Assembly: GCF_024652905.1 (NCBI RefSeq)
Contig: NZ_CP102428.1
Coordinates: forward strand, 2,430,501-2,494,500
Reading direction: 5' to 3'
DNA length: 64,000 nt
From: Pseudomonas oryzihabitans
GTDB lineage: Bacteria; Pseudomonadota; Gammaproteobacteria; Pseudomonadales; Pseudomonadaceae
Below the pieces are notes generated by a model, which was not told where the DNA came from, ran no database searches, and saw only the letters and a program-made list of their open reading frames with translations. Both the position numbers and the translations under genes were made by a program. Shown here piece after piece: positions 28,071 to 39,244 of the stretch (the stretch's first letter is position 1; the number at the start of each line of letters is the position of its first letter).

Positions 28071-28834
28071 GCCAAGCCCTTCTCGATGTTTCCGGCCTGT
28101 CCATGAGGTTTGGCGGCCTGCTGGCCGTCAACGGCGTCAACATTCGCGTGGAGCAGGGCCAGGTGGTCTCGCTGATCGGCCCCAACGGCGCCGGCAAGAC
28201 CACCGTGTTCAACTGCCTGACCGGCTTCTACCGTCCCAGCGGCGGGGAGATCCTGCTCAACGGCGAGGCCATCCAGGGCCTGCCTGGGCACAGGATCGCC
28301 CGCAAGGGCGTGGTGCGCACCTTCCAGAACGTCCGCCTGTTCAAGGAAATGACCGCGGTGGAGAACCTGCTGGTCGCTCAGCATCGCCACCTCAACACCG
28401 GCTTCCTGGCCGGCCTGTTCAAGACCCCGGCCTTTCGCAAGAGCGAGGCCGAGGCCATGGACTACGCGCGCTTCTGGCTGAAGCAGGTCAACCTCACCGA
28501 ATTCGCCAACCGCAACGCCGGCAACCTCGCCTACGGCCAGCAGCGCCGCCTGGAAATCGCCCGCTGCATGATGACCCGCCCGCAAATCCTCATGCTCGAC
28601 GAGCCGGCCGCCGGTCTCAACCCGCGCGAGACCGAGGACCTCAAGGCGCTCATCGCCCTGCTGCGCGCCGAGCACGGCGTGACCGTGCTCTTGATCGAGC
28701 ACGACATGCACCTGGTGATGAGCATTTCCGACCACATCGTGGTGATCAACCAGGGCACGCCCCTGGCCGACGGGACGCCGGAGCAGATCCGCAACAATCC
28801 CGACGTGATCAAGGCCTACCTGGGCGAATCCTGA
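28067..28834 (+). CDS. braF: Branched-chain amino acid ABC transporter ATPase LivG/BraF
   Basis: 255 residues. Walker A GPNGAGKT, the long LivG-specific insertion ([18 protein letters not shown]), signature [14 protein letters not shown] (family variant of LSGGQ) and Walker [14 protein letters not shown]. Cytoplasmic ATPase pairing with LivF. Start overlaps the livM stop; the stop is followed at once by livF. Confidence 0.95.
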
Positions 28835-28845
28835 TGGAGACCTCC

Positions 28846-29547
28846 ATGCTGCAGTTCGACAACGTCTCCACCTTCTACGGCAAGATCCAGGCGCTGCATG
28901 GCGTCAGCGTGCAGGTCAACCGGGGCGAGATCGTTACCCTGATCGGCGCCAACGGGGCCGGCAAGTCCACCCTGCTGATGACCCTCTGCGGCACGCCGCG
29001 CGCCCATGGCGGCAGCATCCGCTACGAAGGCGAGGAACTGGTCGGCCAGGAAACCGCGCAGATCATGCGCAAGGGCATCGCCGTGGTGCCGGAAGGCCGC
29101 CGAGTGTTCGCCCGCCTGACCGTGGAAGAGAATCTGGCCATGGGCGGCTTCTTCACCGACAAGCACGCCTACGACCGCCAGCTGGAGAAGGTCCTTGGCC
29201 TCTTCCCACGGCTCAAGGAGCGCTATGCCCAGCGCGCCGGCACCATGTCCGGTGGCGAACAGCAGATGCTCGCCATCGGCCGGGCGATGATGAGCGAGCC
29301 GCGCCTGCTGCTGCTGGACGAACCCTCGCTGGGCCTGGCGCCCATCATCATCCAGCAGATCTTCGAGATCATCGAACAGCTGCGCCAGGATGGGGTGACG
29401 GTGTTCCTGGTCGAGCAGAACGCCAACCAGGCGCTCAAGCTGGCCGACCGCGGCTACGTGCTGGAGAACGGCCGCATCGTCATGCAGGACAGCGGCGCCG
29501 AGCTGCTGGCCAACCCGGACGTGCGCAAGGCCTATCTGGGCGGTTGA
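28846..29547 (+). CDS. braG: Branched-chain amino acid ABC transporter ATPase LivF/BraG
   Basis: 233 residues. Walker A GANGAGKS, signature MSGGEQQMLAIGRA and Walker B LLLLDEPSLGLAP, with the family end AYLGG. The ATG at 28846 is chosen because it gives the family N-terminus MLQFDNVSTFYGKI and has GGAGACC 6 nt upstream; the ATG at 28834, overlapping the livG stop, would add four residues. Last gene of the operon; a REP palindrome follows 60 bp later. Confidence 0.94.
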   Translation: MLQFDNVSTFYGKIQALHGVSVQVNRGEIVTLIGANGAGKSTLLMTLCGTPRAHGGSIRYEGEELVGQETAQIMRKGIAVVPEGRRVFARLTVEENLAMGGFFTDKHAYDRQLEKVLGLFPRLKERYAQRAGTMSGGEQQMLAIGRAMMSEPRLLLLDEPSLGLAPIIIQQIFEIIEQLRQDGVTVFLVEQNANQALKLADRGYVLENGRIVMQDSGAELLANPDVRKAYLGG

Positions 29548-29607
29548 GTCCTTCTCCAATCGCGGCCATGGCGGTCCGCTGATGCGACCGCTCTTGCTGT
29601 GGATCTC

Positions 29608-29663
29608 ATCGCGGCCATGGGCCGCTCCTACGGTTGCCTGTAGGAGCGGCCCATGGCCGCGAT
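29608..29663. repeat. REP-like inverted repeat pair (family A), perfect copy
   Basis: ATCGCGGCCATGGGCCGCTC...TAC at 29608-29631 and its exact reverse complement at 29640-29663, separated by 8 bp. It would give a 24-bp stem in RNA. A partial, diverged arm (CGCGGCCATGGC) lies at 29561. It follows the liv operon as the copy at 2304 follows the dpp operon. Confidence 0.85.
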
Positions 29664-29667
29664 AGCA

Positions 29668-29869
29668 CGTAGGTTGGGTTGAGACGGCTCCCTCGTCGAA
29701 GCCCAACGATGCCTGCTCGAATTCCGGCTCTGTTGGGCTTCGTTGCGCTCAAGCCAACCTACGACACGTCGACCGTAGGTTGAGTTGAGACGGCTCCACC
29801 GTCGAAGCCCAACGGTGCCAGCTCGAAGCCATTGTTTGTTGGGCTTCGCTGCGCTCAACCCAACCTACG
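29668..29869. repeat. Cluster of four family-B extragenic repeats
   Basis: Copies at 29668-29707, 29732-29763, 29774-29813 and 29838-29869 in strictly alternating orientation. All share CGTAGGTTGGGTTGAG and CGAAGCCCAAC ends; the two orientations carry different centres (ACGGCTCCNTCGT versus a short CGCAG). They fill nearly all of the 29548-29899 spacer together with the family-A pair; no gene is visible there. Confidence 0.82.
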
Positions 29870-29899
29870 AGGGTAAGCCGGCGCTGGCGTGACAACCCC

Positions 29900-30811
29900 C
29901 TACCCCAACGCCTCCAACCGCTGCCGACTGCGCTCGAACCAGTCGCTCAGAGCTTCTGCCACTACCCGCGTTCGCTTGGGCAGGCCGCCCTGGTAGGGGT
30001 GCACCAGAAACAGCGGCTGGCTGGGCGTGCGCCAGTCCCTGAGCAGCCAGACCAGGGCGCCACTGGCCAGCTCTTCGTGCACCATGAACGAGGGCAGCCG
30101 GGCGATACCCTGCCCGGCCAGGGCCGCCTGCTTGAGCAGGCTGTAGTGATTGCAGGCCAGGCTGGGCGCCACCTGGACACGACCGAGGCGGTGATCGCGG
30201 TGATAGAGCCAGACCTCGCCCTCGGCATAGTGATTGTTCACCAGGCAACGGTGATCGAGCAGCTCCTCGGGCACCTGCGGCAACTCATGCGCGGCCAGGT
30301 AGGCGGGCGCGGCGCAGGTCACCTCCTGCATGGCGAACAGTGGGCGGGCGACCAGGCGCTCGTCCGGCTCCACACGCGCACGGATCGCCAGGTCGAAGCC
30401 CTCGGCCACCAGGTCGCGGTAGCCATTGTCCAGCACCAGGTCCAACTGGATGGCGGGATGGGCGGCGCGGCAGGCCAGCAGCACCTCGAAAAAGGTGTAG
30501 CCCAGGGACACCGGCACGGTCAGGCGTACCGGACCGACGGCCTCCTCCTGCAGCCGGGCCACGCTCTGCAGGGCCCGCTCACGCTGGCGCACCAGGGCCT
30601 GGGCCTCGGGCAGCAGGGTGCGCCCGGCGGCGGTGGGATCGAGGCGGCGGGTGGTGCGGTGCAGCAGGCGGGTCTCCAGCCGTACCTCCAGCGCGCGGAT
30701 GCGCTTCGACAGCTGCCCCTTGCTGCAGCCCAGGCGCTCGGCGGCACGGGTGAAGCTGCCGCTTTCACAGAGGATGGCGAAGGCGGCGAGATCGGCGAAG
30801 TCGTCCTGCAT
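29900..30811 (-). CDS. LysR-family transcriptional regulator
   Basis: 303 residues. N-terminal HTH (MQDDFADLAAFAILCESGSF ... SKRIRALEVRLETRLLHRTTRRLDPT) and an effector domain of the CrgA/DhlR-like LysR class. ATG 30811 is preferred for its GGAGG ribosome site over the in-frame start 30 bp upstream. Divergent from an SDR gene (98-bp spacer), its probable target. Confidence 0.9.
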   Translation of the reverse strand: MQDDFADLAAFAILCESGSFTRAAERLGCSKGQLSKRIRALEVRLETRLLHRTTRRLDPTAAGRTLLPEAQALVRQRERALQSVARLQEEAVGPVRLTVPVSLGYTFFEVLLACRAAHPAIQLDLVLDNGYRDLVAEGFDLAIRARVEPDERLVARPLFAMQEVTCAAPAYLAAHELPQVPEELLDHRCLVNNHYAEGEVWLYHRDHRLGRVQVAPSLACNHYSLLKQAALAGQGIARLPSFMVHEELASGALVWLLRDWRTPSQPLFLVHPYQGGLPKRTRVVAEALSDWFERSRQRLEALG

Positions 30812-30833
30812 CGTTTCCTCCAGGAAACACTGG

Positions 30834-30863
30834 ATTGCCATTCCGGTGATTTATCAAGGCAAT
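30834..30863. promoter_or_regulatory. Inverted repeat in the LysR/SDR spacer
   Basis: ATTGCC (30834-30839) and GGCAAT (30858-30863) face each other across 18 bp in the middle of the divergent spacer, a plausible LysR recognition region. Short arms, so only a suggestion. Confidence 0.3.
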
Positions 30864-30909
30864 GCGCCATTCTAGGCTGAGGACTCCTTTCCCTTCACGG
30901 AGTCGTCCC

Positions 30910-31509
30910 ATGAAAATCATCCTCGTCGGTGCCAGCGGTACCCTGGGCAACGCCATCGCCGAACGCCTCGGTAGGCGCCACGATTTGGTGCGGGTCGGTC
31001 GCCACTCGGGCGATCTCCAGGCGGACATCACCCAGCCGGACTCCATCCGTGCCCTGTTCGCCAAGGTCGGCCGCTTCGATGCCCTGGTCAGTGCTACCGG
31101 CGCCCTCGCCTTCGCACCTGTGACCGAATTGACCCAGGCCGACTTCCAAGTCGGCCTGAGCAGTAAACTCATGGGCCAGGTCAACCTGGTGTTGCTGGGC
31201 CAGGCCCAGGCGTCCGACGGTGCCTCCTTTACCCTCACCAGCGGCATCGTGAGCGAACATCCCATCCACCAGGGCAGCGCGGCGGCCATGGTCAACGCGG
31301 GGCTGGAAGGTTTCGCCCGAGGTGCCGCCATCGAGCTACCACGCGGCCAGCGCCTGAATGTGGTCAGCCCCACCGTGGTAGAAGAGTCCCTGGCGCACTA
31401 TGGCGACTTCTTCCTCGGCTTCAAGGCCATTCCCGTCGCCGAAGCCGCCCGCGCCTACGAACGCAGCGTAGAAGGACGAGAAACCGGCAAGACTTATCGC
31501 GTCTGGTAA
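30910..31509 (+). CDS. Short-chain dehydrogenase-like protein lacking YxxxK
   Basis: 199 residues. Rossmann start MKIILVGASGTLGNAIAERL and LTSGIVSEHPI keep the cofactor site and the Ser region. Where an active SDR has YxxxK this protein reads SAAAMVNAGLEGF, without Tyr or Lys. The short length and the KLMGQVNLVLLGQAQ segment match a small SDR subgroup with the same loss. NAD(P) binding is likely; catalysis is uncertain. Divergent LysR neighbour suggests inducible expression. Confidence 0.78.
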   Translation: MKIILVGASGTLGNAIAERLGRRHDLVRVGRHSGDLQADITQPDSIRALFAKVGRFDALVSATGALAFAPVTELTQADFQVGLSSKLMGQVNLVLLGQAQASDGASFTLTSGIVSEHPIHQGSAAAMVNAGLEGFARGAAIELPRGQRLNVVSPTVVEESLAHYGDFFLGFKAIPVAEAARAYERSVEGRETGKTYRVW

Positions 31510-31569
31510 GTCCTTGAGCTCCCGACGTTGTCTGAGTAACGTGTGCCCACCTCAGTCGGGAGTCCCGCG

Positions 31570-32250
31570 ATGCCAGCGCCGCGTTCCATCTTTCCCCTTG
31601 CCCTGCTCGGCCTCCTCGGCGGTTGCAGTCTGTTCCAGAGCGACGACACCCCGCGTGCACCGGGCGGCGAACGCCTGCAGGGCGATCTGCGCTGGAGCGG
31701 TGACCAGCTGCTGTTCCGCCCCTGCCAGGAACAGCGCTTCTTCGACGTCACCGACGCCAACAACACCGCCATCCTGCGTGATGCCCACGAACTGGCCGCC
31801 GACAGTGGTGCCGCGTCGCTGTTCGCCGATCTGCGCGGCAAGCTCAAGTCCGGCGGTCGCGATGGCGCCCAGGGTGTGTTCGCCGTCACCGACGTCTATC
31901 GCGTGCAGTACAGCGGTCCGGGTTGCAGCGATCCCAACTTCAAGCGCACCGCCATGAACGCCGGTGGCCATGGACCGGACTGGAGCGTCCAGGTCAGCAA
32001 TCAGGGCATGCTGGTCAGCACCGCCGGCCAGCAGCGCCGCGCCCTGCCCTTCGTGCAGGAAGAATTGCCCGGCGGCATGCGCGCCCTGTCCACCGAGGCC
32101 AATGGCGAGAAGGTCGAGCTGTGGATCAATCCCCGGCGCTGCGTGGATGGCCGGACCGGCACCGTGCAATCGCTGCAGGCCGAATTGCGCATCAATGGCC
32201 AGACCTGGCAGGGCTGCGCCTTCTACGGCGGTGCCGGCAACCCCACCTAG
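31570..32250 (+). CDS. COG3650-like lipoprotein
   Basis: 226 residues. Lipoprotein signal peptide with lipobox LLGGC (Cys about residue 19). The body has LQGDLRWSGDQLLFRPC and a C-terminal module (VELWINPRRCVDGRTG ... GCAFYGG) seen in COG3650-type envelope lipoproteins. Role unknown; periplasmic face of a membrane. Two cysteine pairs could form disulfides. Confidence 0.65.
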   Translation: MPAPRSIFPLALLGLLGGCSLFQSDDTPRAPGGERLQGDLRWSGDQLLFRPCQEQRFFDVTDANNTAILRDAHELAADSGAASLFADLRGKLKSGGRDGAQGVFAVTDVYRVQYSGPGCSDPNFKRTAMNAGGHGPDWSVQVSNQGMLVSTAGQQRRALPFVQEELPGGMRALSTEANGEKVELWINPRRCVDGRTGTVQSLQAELRINGQTWQGCAFYGGAGNPT

Positions 32251-32426
32251 CCCGGGTGTTCGCGCGTTGCTTAGCGCGATCCCCTTGGCATCTCGCGCTT
32301 TACGTTTAGCGTCGCGCGCCCTCAGGGGCTAGTCTAGCGACGGCAAGGATTCACCCGCTTCGCTTGGCCGCCCCCGGGTCCGATCAGGCGAAGGCACAGG
32401 AACGCTCATCTAGCCAGGGTCCAGGC

Positions 32427-34988
32427 ATGCCTACCTCTCCAGCGTCCCGTAGCGCCTCTCCGCGCCGACGGGGCCATACCGTCCTCCTGCGGCTGTTCCC
32501 AGCGCTTTGCGTACTGCTCCTGGGCCTTATCGGCCTGGGCTGCTACCTGCTGGTCGACAATGCCGTGCGCCAGGATGCCACCGTCGCCCAGCACACCGAG
32601 CGTGCCGTCGGCCGCACCTTCACCCGGCTCGACGAAGAGGTGGCCCGCAACCTGATCGACTACAGCAAATGGGACGAGGCCTATCGCCGCCTTCACCTGG
32701 AGCTGGACCACGACTGGGCCTACGACCAGGGCAATCTCGGCGAATCGCTGTATCGGGTCTATGGCTACGAAGGGGTGCTGGTGTTCGACAGCCAGGATCG
32801 GCCCCGCTATCGCCTGCTCGAAGGGCAACTGGCCGATCCCGCTACGCCCTGGCTGCAGGGCGACATCGCTGGTCTGCTGGCGGCGGCGCGCAGCGTCGAT
32901 GCCCGCGCCGGCAGCGTGTCTGGCGTCCTCAACGTGGCCGGCACGCCAGCGCTGGTGGCCGCCGCGGCCATCACCCCAGGCGACCAGCCCGGCATCCGTT
33001 CCCTGGATGCGCCGGCTTCGGTACTGGTCTTCGTCAATGTGTTGAGTCCCGCCCGGCTGGCGACCCTGAGCGAAGCCAACAACCTGCCACCGCTCGGCAT
33101 CACCACCGATCCGGTCGGGAGTCGCGCCAGCTGGCAACTGCCCGGCTCCAGCTATCAGTTGACCTGGCGTCCGCCGCGTCCAGGGCTGTGGCTGATGCAG
33201 CAGACCCTGCCGCTGTTCGGCGGCGGGGTGTTGATCCTGCTGCTGGGACTGATCTGGCTGTTTCGCCAGGCGCTGCTGTCGATGCGCCAGCTGGATACCC
33301 AGTACGATGACCTGCTGGCCAGTCGCAGCGAACTGGCCATTGGCGAGCGACGCTTCCGCGACATCGCCGAGGCCACCTCGGACTGGCTGTGGGAGGTCGA
33401 TGCCGGTCTGCGCCTGGTCTATGTCTCGGAGCGCTTCGCCGAGGTCACCGGGGAAGCCGCCGACCGCTGGCTGGGACGGCCGCTCAACGAACTCCTGACG
33501 CCCCACGCCGATACCCTGGCGCACTGGCTGGCCGGCCATGCCCACGACCGCAAGGCGAGACCGCCGCTGGTCTGCCACTACCTGGACGGTAGCGGCCGCG
33601 AGCGCACCTGCCGGGTGGCCGCCCGGGCCATTCCCGAGGGTGGCTATCGTGGCACCGTCACCGACCTCACCGACGAGATCGAGGCCCTGGCCCAGGTCCA
33701 GCACCTGTCCTGGCACGATCCCCTCACCGGCCTGCCCAATCGCCACCGCCTGCACCAGTTTCTCGCCACCCACCTGGAGGGCCCGGAGCCCCGCCCCCTG
33801 GCCCTGCTCAGTCTCGACCTGGATAGGTTCAAGACGGTCAACGACGCCCTCGGCCATGCCGCCGGCGATCAGGTCCTGCAGGAGGCGGCGCAACGTCTGC
33901 GGCAGAACGTGACCGCCACCGACCTGGTGGCCCGTCTGGGCGGCGATGAATTCTGCGTGGTGCTCAGTGGCGAACGCGAGCCGGGCGCCATCGCCGACCT
34001 CTGTCGGCGCCTGGTGGAGCAGTTGCGCCAGCCCTTCCGCCTCGGCGAGCAGCGCATCTTCATCGGCAGCAGCCTGGGCGTGGCCCTGGCACCGCGGGAT
34101 ACCGGCATCCCGGCCGAGTTGTTGCGCCTGGCCGACATCGCCCTCTACCAGGCCAAGGCCGCTGGCCGTGGCACCTGGCGCTTCCACGAACCGGCCATGA
34201 ACGAACAGGTGCTGTTGCGCCGGCAACTGGAACAGGACCTGCGCCAGGCCCTGCGCGACGACCGTCTCAGTCTCTACTACCAGCCGCGGCGCAGCCTCGC
34301 CGACGGCAGCCTGCGCGGCTTCGAGGCGCTGGTGCGCTGGGAACATCCGACCCAGGGCTTGTTGGAGCCGCTGGACTTTTTGGCCTTGGCCGAAGACGCC
34401 GGACTCGCCCAGCGCCTCGGCCGCTGGGTGCTGGAGACCGCCTGCCACGACGCCCAGGGCTGGCCGGAACGGCTCTCGGTGTCGGTCAACCTGTCGCCGC
34501 AGCAATTCCACGCCAACGAGGATCCGGTGCAGACCGTGGCCGAGGCGCTCTACCAGAGTGGCCTGGCCGCCCCGCGCCTGGAGCTGGAACTCACCGAACG
34601 CACCCTGCTGGACCCCGCGGCCGATGTGGCCAATACCCTGAGCGCGCTCAAGGGCCTGGGCGTACGGCTATGCCTGGACGACTTCGGTTCCGGCCTCTGC
34701 TCCCTGGCCTATCTGCGCCGCTATCCGCTGGACGGCATCCGCCTGGATCGCAGCCTGATCGCCCGGCGCAACCACGCGCCGGAAGACAGTGCCCTGGTCC
34801 GCGCCATGATCGATCTCGGCCGCTCGCTGGGGCTGACGGTGACCCTCAAGGGCGTGGAAGACGCCGAGCACCTGCGCCAGCTGCAGCACCTGCCGGCGGA
34901 CGAGATCCAGGGCTTCCATTGCGGCGCGCCCTTGCCGGCCGATCGGCTGGGCGCCTGGCTGGACGAAGGGGTGGCCGAGCCGCTGTGA
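32427..34988 (+). CDS. Membrane CHASE4-PAS-GGDEF-EAL protein
   Basis: 853 residues. TM1 about 22-45, CHASE4-type sensor about 50-250 (NLIDYSKWDEAYRRL), TM2 about 262-288, PAS about 310-430, GGDEF about 432-595 with GGDEF at 505-509, EAL about 610-845 with EAL at 633-635. EALVR, NLSP, ELTE and DDFGSG are intact. However the usual KxD lysine reads Arg (IRLDRS) and AEGVE reads LKGVE, so the last catalytic Glu is Lys. Paralogue of 7660-10203 with the same architecture, but better preserved. Likely bifunctional or cyclase-dominant c-di-GMP enzyme; phosphodiesterase activity uncertain. Confidence 0.9.
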   Translation: MPTSPASRSASPRRRGHTVLLRLFPALCVLLLGLIGLGCYLLVDNAVRQDATVAQHTERAVGRTFTRLDEEVARNLIDYSKWDEAYRRLHLELDHDWAYDQGNLGESLYRVYGYEGVLVFDSQDRPRYRLLEGQLADPATPWLQGDIAGLLAAARSVDARAGSVSGVLNVAGTPALVAAAAITPGDQPGIRSLDAPASVLVFVNVLSPARLATLSEANNLPPLGITTDPVGSRASWQLPGSSYQLTWRPPRPGLWLMQQTLPLFGGGVLILLLGLIWLFRQALLSMRQLDTQYDDLLASRSELAIGERRFRDIAEATSDWLWEVDAGLRLVYVSERFAEVTGEAADRWLGRPLNELLTPHADTLAHWLAGHAHDRKARPPLVCHYLDGSGRERTCRVAARAIPEGGYRGTVTDLTDEIEALAQVQHLSWHDPLTGLPNRHRLHQFLATHLEGPEPRPLALLSLDLDRFKTVNDALGHAAGDQVLQEAAQRLRQNVTATDLVARLGGDEFCVVLSGEREPGAIADLCRRLVEQLRQPFRLGEQRIFIGSSLGVALAPRDTGIPAELLRLADIALYQAKAAGRGTWRFHEPAMNEQVLLRRQLEQDLRQALRDDRLSLYYQPRRSLADGSLRGFEALVRWEHPTQGLLEPLDFLALAEDAGLAQRLGRWVLETACHDAQGWPERLSVSVNLSPQQFHANEDPVQTVAEALYQSGLAAPRLELELTERTLLDPAADVANTLSALKGLGVRLCLDDFGSGLCSLAYLRRYPLDGIRLDRSLIARRNHAPEDSALVRAMIDLGRSLGLTVTLKGVEDAEHLRQLQHLPADEIQGFHCGAPLPADRLGAWLDEGVAEPL

Positions 34989-35011
34989 GCTGAAGGGGGT
35001 GCGCCGGGCGC

Positions 35012-35974
35012 CTAGCGCTCGGCCACCATGCTGCCCTCGCCCGCCGCGCCACGGCGCTGGTTGCGGTCGTCGCGGGGGGTGACGCCAAAGAAGTTGCGAT
35101 AGGCGCTGGAGAAATGCGGTCCCGACGAGAAGCCGCAGGACAGGCCGATCTGGATGATGGACTTGCTGGTCTGGGTGAGCATCTTGCGCGCCCGGTTCAG
35201 GCGCAATTCCAGGTAGTACTGGCTGGGCACCCGCGCCAGGTATTGCTTGAAGATCCGCTCCAGTTGCCGACGGGACACGCAGACGTGCTGGGCGATCTCG
35301 TCGGTGGTGAGGGGCTCTTCGATGTTGGCCTCCATCAGCATCACCGCCTGGGTCAGCTTGGGATGACTCGACCCCAGCCGGTTCTTCAGCGGAATGCGCT
35401 GCCGCTCGCTGCCTTCGCGCAGGCGCTCGACGATCAGCTCCTCGGCGATGGTGCCAGCCTGCTCCGCGTCGCGATCGCGGCCGATCATCGCCAGCAGCAG
35501 ATCGAGAATGGCCAGGCCGCCACAGGCGGTCAGGCGATCGCGGTCCCACTCATAGAGGTGGTGAGTGGCGATGACCTTGGGGAACTGCTCGCTGAATTCC
35601 TCCAGCCAGCGCCAGTGCACGGCGGCGCGATGACCGTCGAGCAGGCCGAGCTGGGCGAGGATGTGCACCCCGGCGGAAAAGCCTCCCAGCACCACTCCGG
35701 CCCGGGCGGTCTGACGCAGAGCCGCGGCCAGGGGTGGCGGCAGCGTCGGCGAAGGTTCGTCGGCCAGCACGAAAAGGCGATCCAGGCGCTCCAGCTGCCC
35801 TTCCCAATGGCCACCCGGCAGCCGCGGCTGCAACTCGCTGCCGGCCTGCAGAAAGCGCACCTCGTAGGGTGTATCGCTCGAATGGCGAGAGGCGAGTTCC
35901 AGCGCTTCCTCGACCAGGCCCACGGTCAGCGGACGAACGTCGGGCCACAGCAGAAAGGCGATGCGGATGGTCAT
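35012..35974 (-). CDS. GlxA-family AraC-type regulator, ArgR-like
   Basis: 320 residues. N-terminal DJ-1/PfpI-like domain (IAFLLWPDVRPLTVGLVEEAL ... VVLGGFSAGVHILAQLGLL) without the usual nucleophilic Cys, and a C-terminal AraC double HTH (about 205-305: TTDEIAQHVCVSRRQLERIF, IIQIGLSCGFSSGPHFSSAY). The C-terminal half strongly resembles Pseudomonas ArgR, the arginine-responsive activator, but no arginine genes are beside it here; acs follows on the same strand. Ligand assignment is tentative. Confidence 0.75.
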   Translation of the reverse strand: MTIRIAFLLWPDVRPLTVGLVEEALELASRHSSDTPYEVRFLQAGSELQPRLPGGHWEGQLERLDRLFVLADEPSPTLPPPLAAALRQTARAGVVLGGFSAGVHILAQLGLLDGHRAAVHWRWLEEFSEQFPKVIATHHLYEWDRDRLTACGGLAILDLLLAMIGRDRDAEQAGTIAEELIVERLREGSERQRIPLKNRLGSSHPKLTQAVMLMEANIEEPLTTDEIAQHVCVSRRQLERIFKQYLARVPSQYYLELRLNRARKMLTQTSKSIIQIGLSCGFSSGPHFSSAYRNFFGVTPRDDRNQRRGAAGEGSMVAER

Positions 35975-36200
35975 CTAACGTCTGGCTTCCTGTCGAGAGC
36001 GGCGGGGGCGGACCGATCCGGGACCGCGCGCCATGAAACCCTTGTGGGGTGGCACGCATGGTACGCCGGAGTACTGCCCCTGTCCCAGCCTTTGCCCGGG
36101 TAGCGGACCGATGCGCCCTCCGGTCCGCCGGCTGGCGCGATTCTAGCCCCGCCTGGCTGACCAGGGCTTCTGCCCTGGCGACAAGTCTTTACAGGGATGC

Positions 36201-36240
36201 CAAAAACGAACCGCCCGCGACCGGAGGCGGACGCGGGCGG
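36201..36240 (-). terminator. Intrinsic terminator of acs
   Basis: On the minus strand CCGCCCGCG-(12 nt)-CGCGGGCGG followed by TTCGTTTTT, 18 bp after the acs stop. Strong 9-bp GC stem and T-rich tail. The rest of the 35975-36257 spacer shows nothing else I can support. Confidence 0.85.
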
Positions 36241-36257
36241 CTGCTGGTGGAAGATGA

Positions 36258-38216
<1,959 letters not shown>

Positions 38217-38379
38217 GGGACGATCTCCTCGGCGGGAAACTGTTGTTCTTGTTGCCTTCCGTTGTACGGCGCGCACCGATTTCGGACCATTCGACCATGG
38301 TCGGACGGGGCGCCGGGAGCTGACCGACGGGTCTGTTACCCTTGCCCCTTCATGACTTTCTTCCCCCAAGGAGCGCCCC

Positions 38380-38730
38380 ATGGCCGATCTTGCCCACTCC
38401 CATTGCGTCCCCTGCCGCTCCAGCGAGCCGGCCCTGAGCGCGGCCGCCAGCAGTGAATTGCTCAAGGCCGTGCCGGGGTGGACGCTGGTGGAACGCGAGG
38501 GGATTGCGCGCCTGGAACGCCGCTATGCCTTCGGCAACTTTCTCGAAGCTCTGGACTTCACCAACCGAGTCGGTCGGGAAGCCCAGGACGAAGACCATCA
38601 CCCGGCCCTGCTCACCGAGTGGGGCGGCGTGACGGTGAGCTGGTGGACCCACAACATCGGCGGCCTGCACCGCAACGACTTCATCATGGCGGCGCGCACC
38701 GATGCCGTCGCCCTGGCGGCCAACGTCTGA
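38380..38730 (+). CDS. phhB: Pterin-4a-carbinolamine dehydratase
   Basis: 116 residues. Recycles 4a-hydroxytetrahydrobiopterin formed by phenylalanine hydroxylase. Active-site histidines are visible in [31 protein letters not shown]. The Shine-Dalgarno AAGGAGCG lies 5 nt before the ATG. No phhA or phhC is adjacent, so the usual Pseudomonas phh operon is split or the gene acts alone here; the HNF1-coactivator-type family also has free-standing members. Confidence 0.92.
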   Translation: MADLAHSHCVPCRSSEPALSAAASSELLKAVPGWTLVEREGIARLERRYAFGNFLEALDFTNRVGREAQDEDHHPALLTEWGGVTVSWWTHNIGGLHRNDFIMAARTDAVALAANV

Positions 38731-38761
38731 GCGAGGGACTGCCGGATCGCCGGATCGCACG

Positions 38762-39175
38762 CTAGTCGCAGGCGGCGGCGAGCCCCCCGGCATGCACGAA
38801 ACACAGCTTGTTGCCTTCCGGATCCCGGCAATAGGCGGCATAGAAGTCCGCACCGTAGCCAGGGCGCACCCCGGGTGCGCCTTCGTCGCTACCGCCCGAT
38901 TGCAATGCCCGGTGCCAGGCGGCCTCCACGGCCTGGCGCGACGGCGCGGCGAAGCTCACCTGCACGCCATTGCCCCAGGACGCGGGCAGGCCGTTGAAGG
39001 GAATCTGCACATAGAATTGCGGCCAGGGGCGACCCTGCCGCTGCCAGCCGCAGCCAGGAGGACCGCCATCGTCCTCGACGGGCATCCGCACGAAACCGAA
39101 TTCACGCAGAACGGCATCGTAAAAATCGACCAAGCGTTCCAGGTCGCGTGCACCCAGCTGGATGTGACTGAACAT
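38762..39175 (-). CDS. VOC-family (glyoxalase-like) protein
   Basis: 137 residues, two beta-alpha-beta-beta-beta modules of the vicinal oxygen chelate fold: FSHIQLGARDLERLVDFYDAVL at the start and FYAAYCRDPEGNKLCFVH at the end, where His and Glu would bind metal. It belongs to the lyase-like subgroup of unknown substrate. The start at 39175 gives the canonical MFSHIQLG; an earlier in-frame start is possible. Confidence 0.85.
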   Translation of the reverse strand: MFSHIQLGARDLERLVDFYDAVLREFGFVRMPVEDDGGPPGCGWQRQGRPWPQFYVQIPFNGLPASWGNGVQVSFAAPSRQAVEAAWHRALQSGGSDEGAPGVRPGYGADFYAAYCRDPEGNKLCFVHAGGLAAACD

Positions 39176-39244
39176 GAGCGGTACCCGTTGACTTCCCATC
39201 CGCCAACACCATACCGCTCTTGCGAGTCCGTCAAGCTACGGCGA

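Noticed and set aside
29668-29869. CRISPR-like regular repeats
   Set aside because: The repeats alternate in orientation, have diverged centres and short irregular spacers, and no cas genes are present; they are extragenic palindromes.
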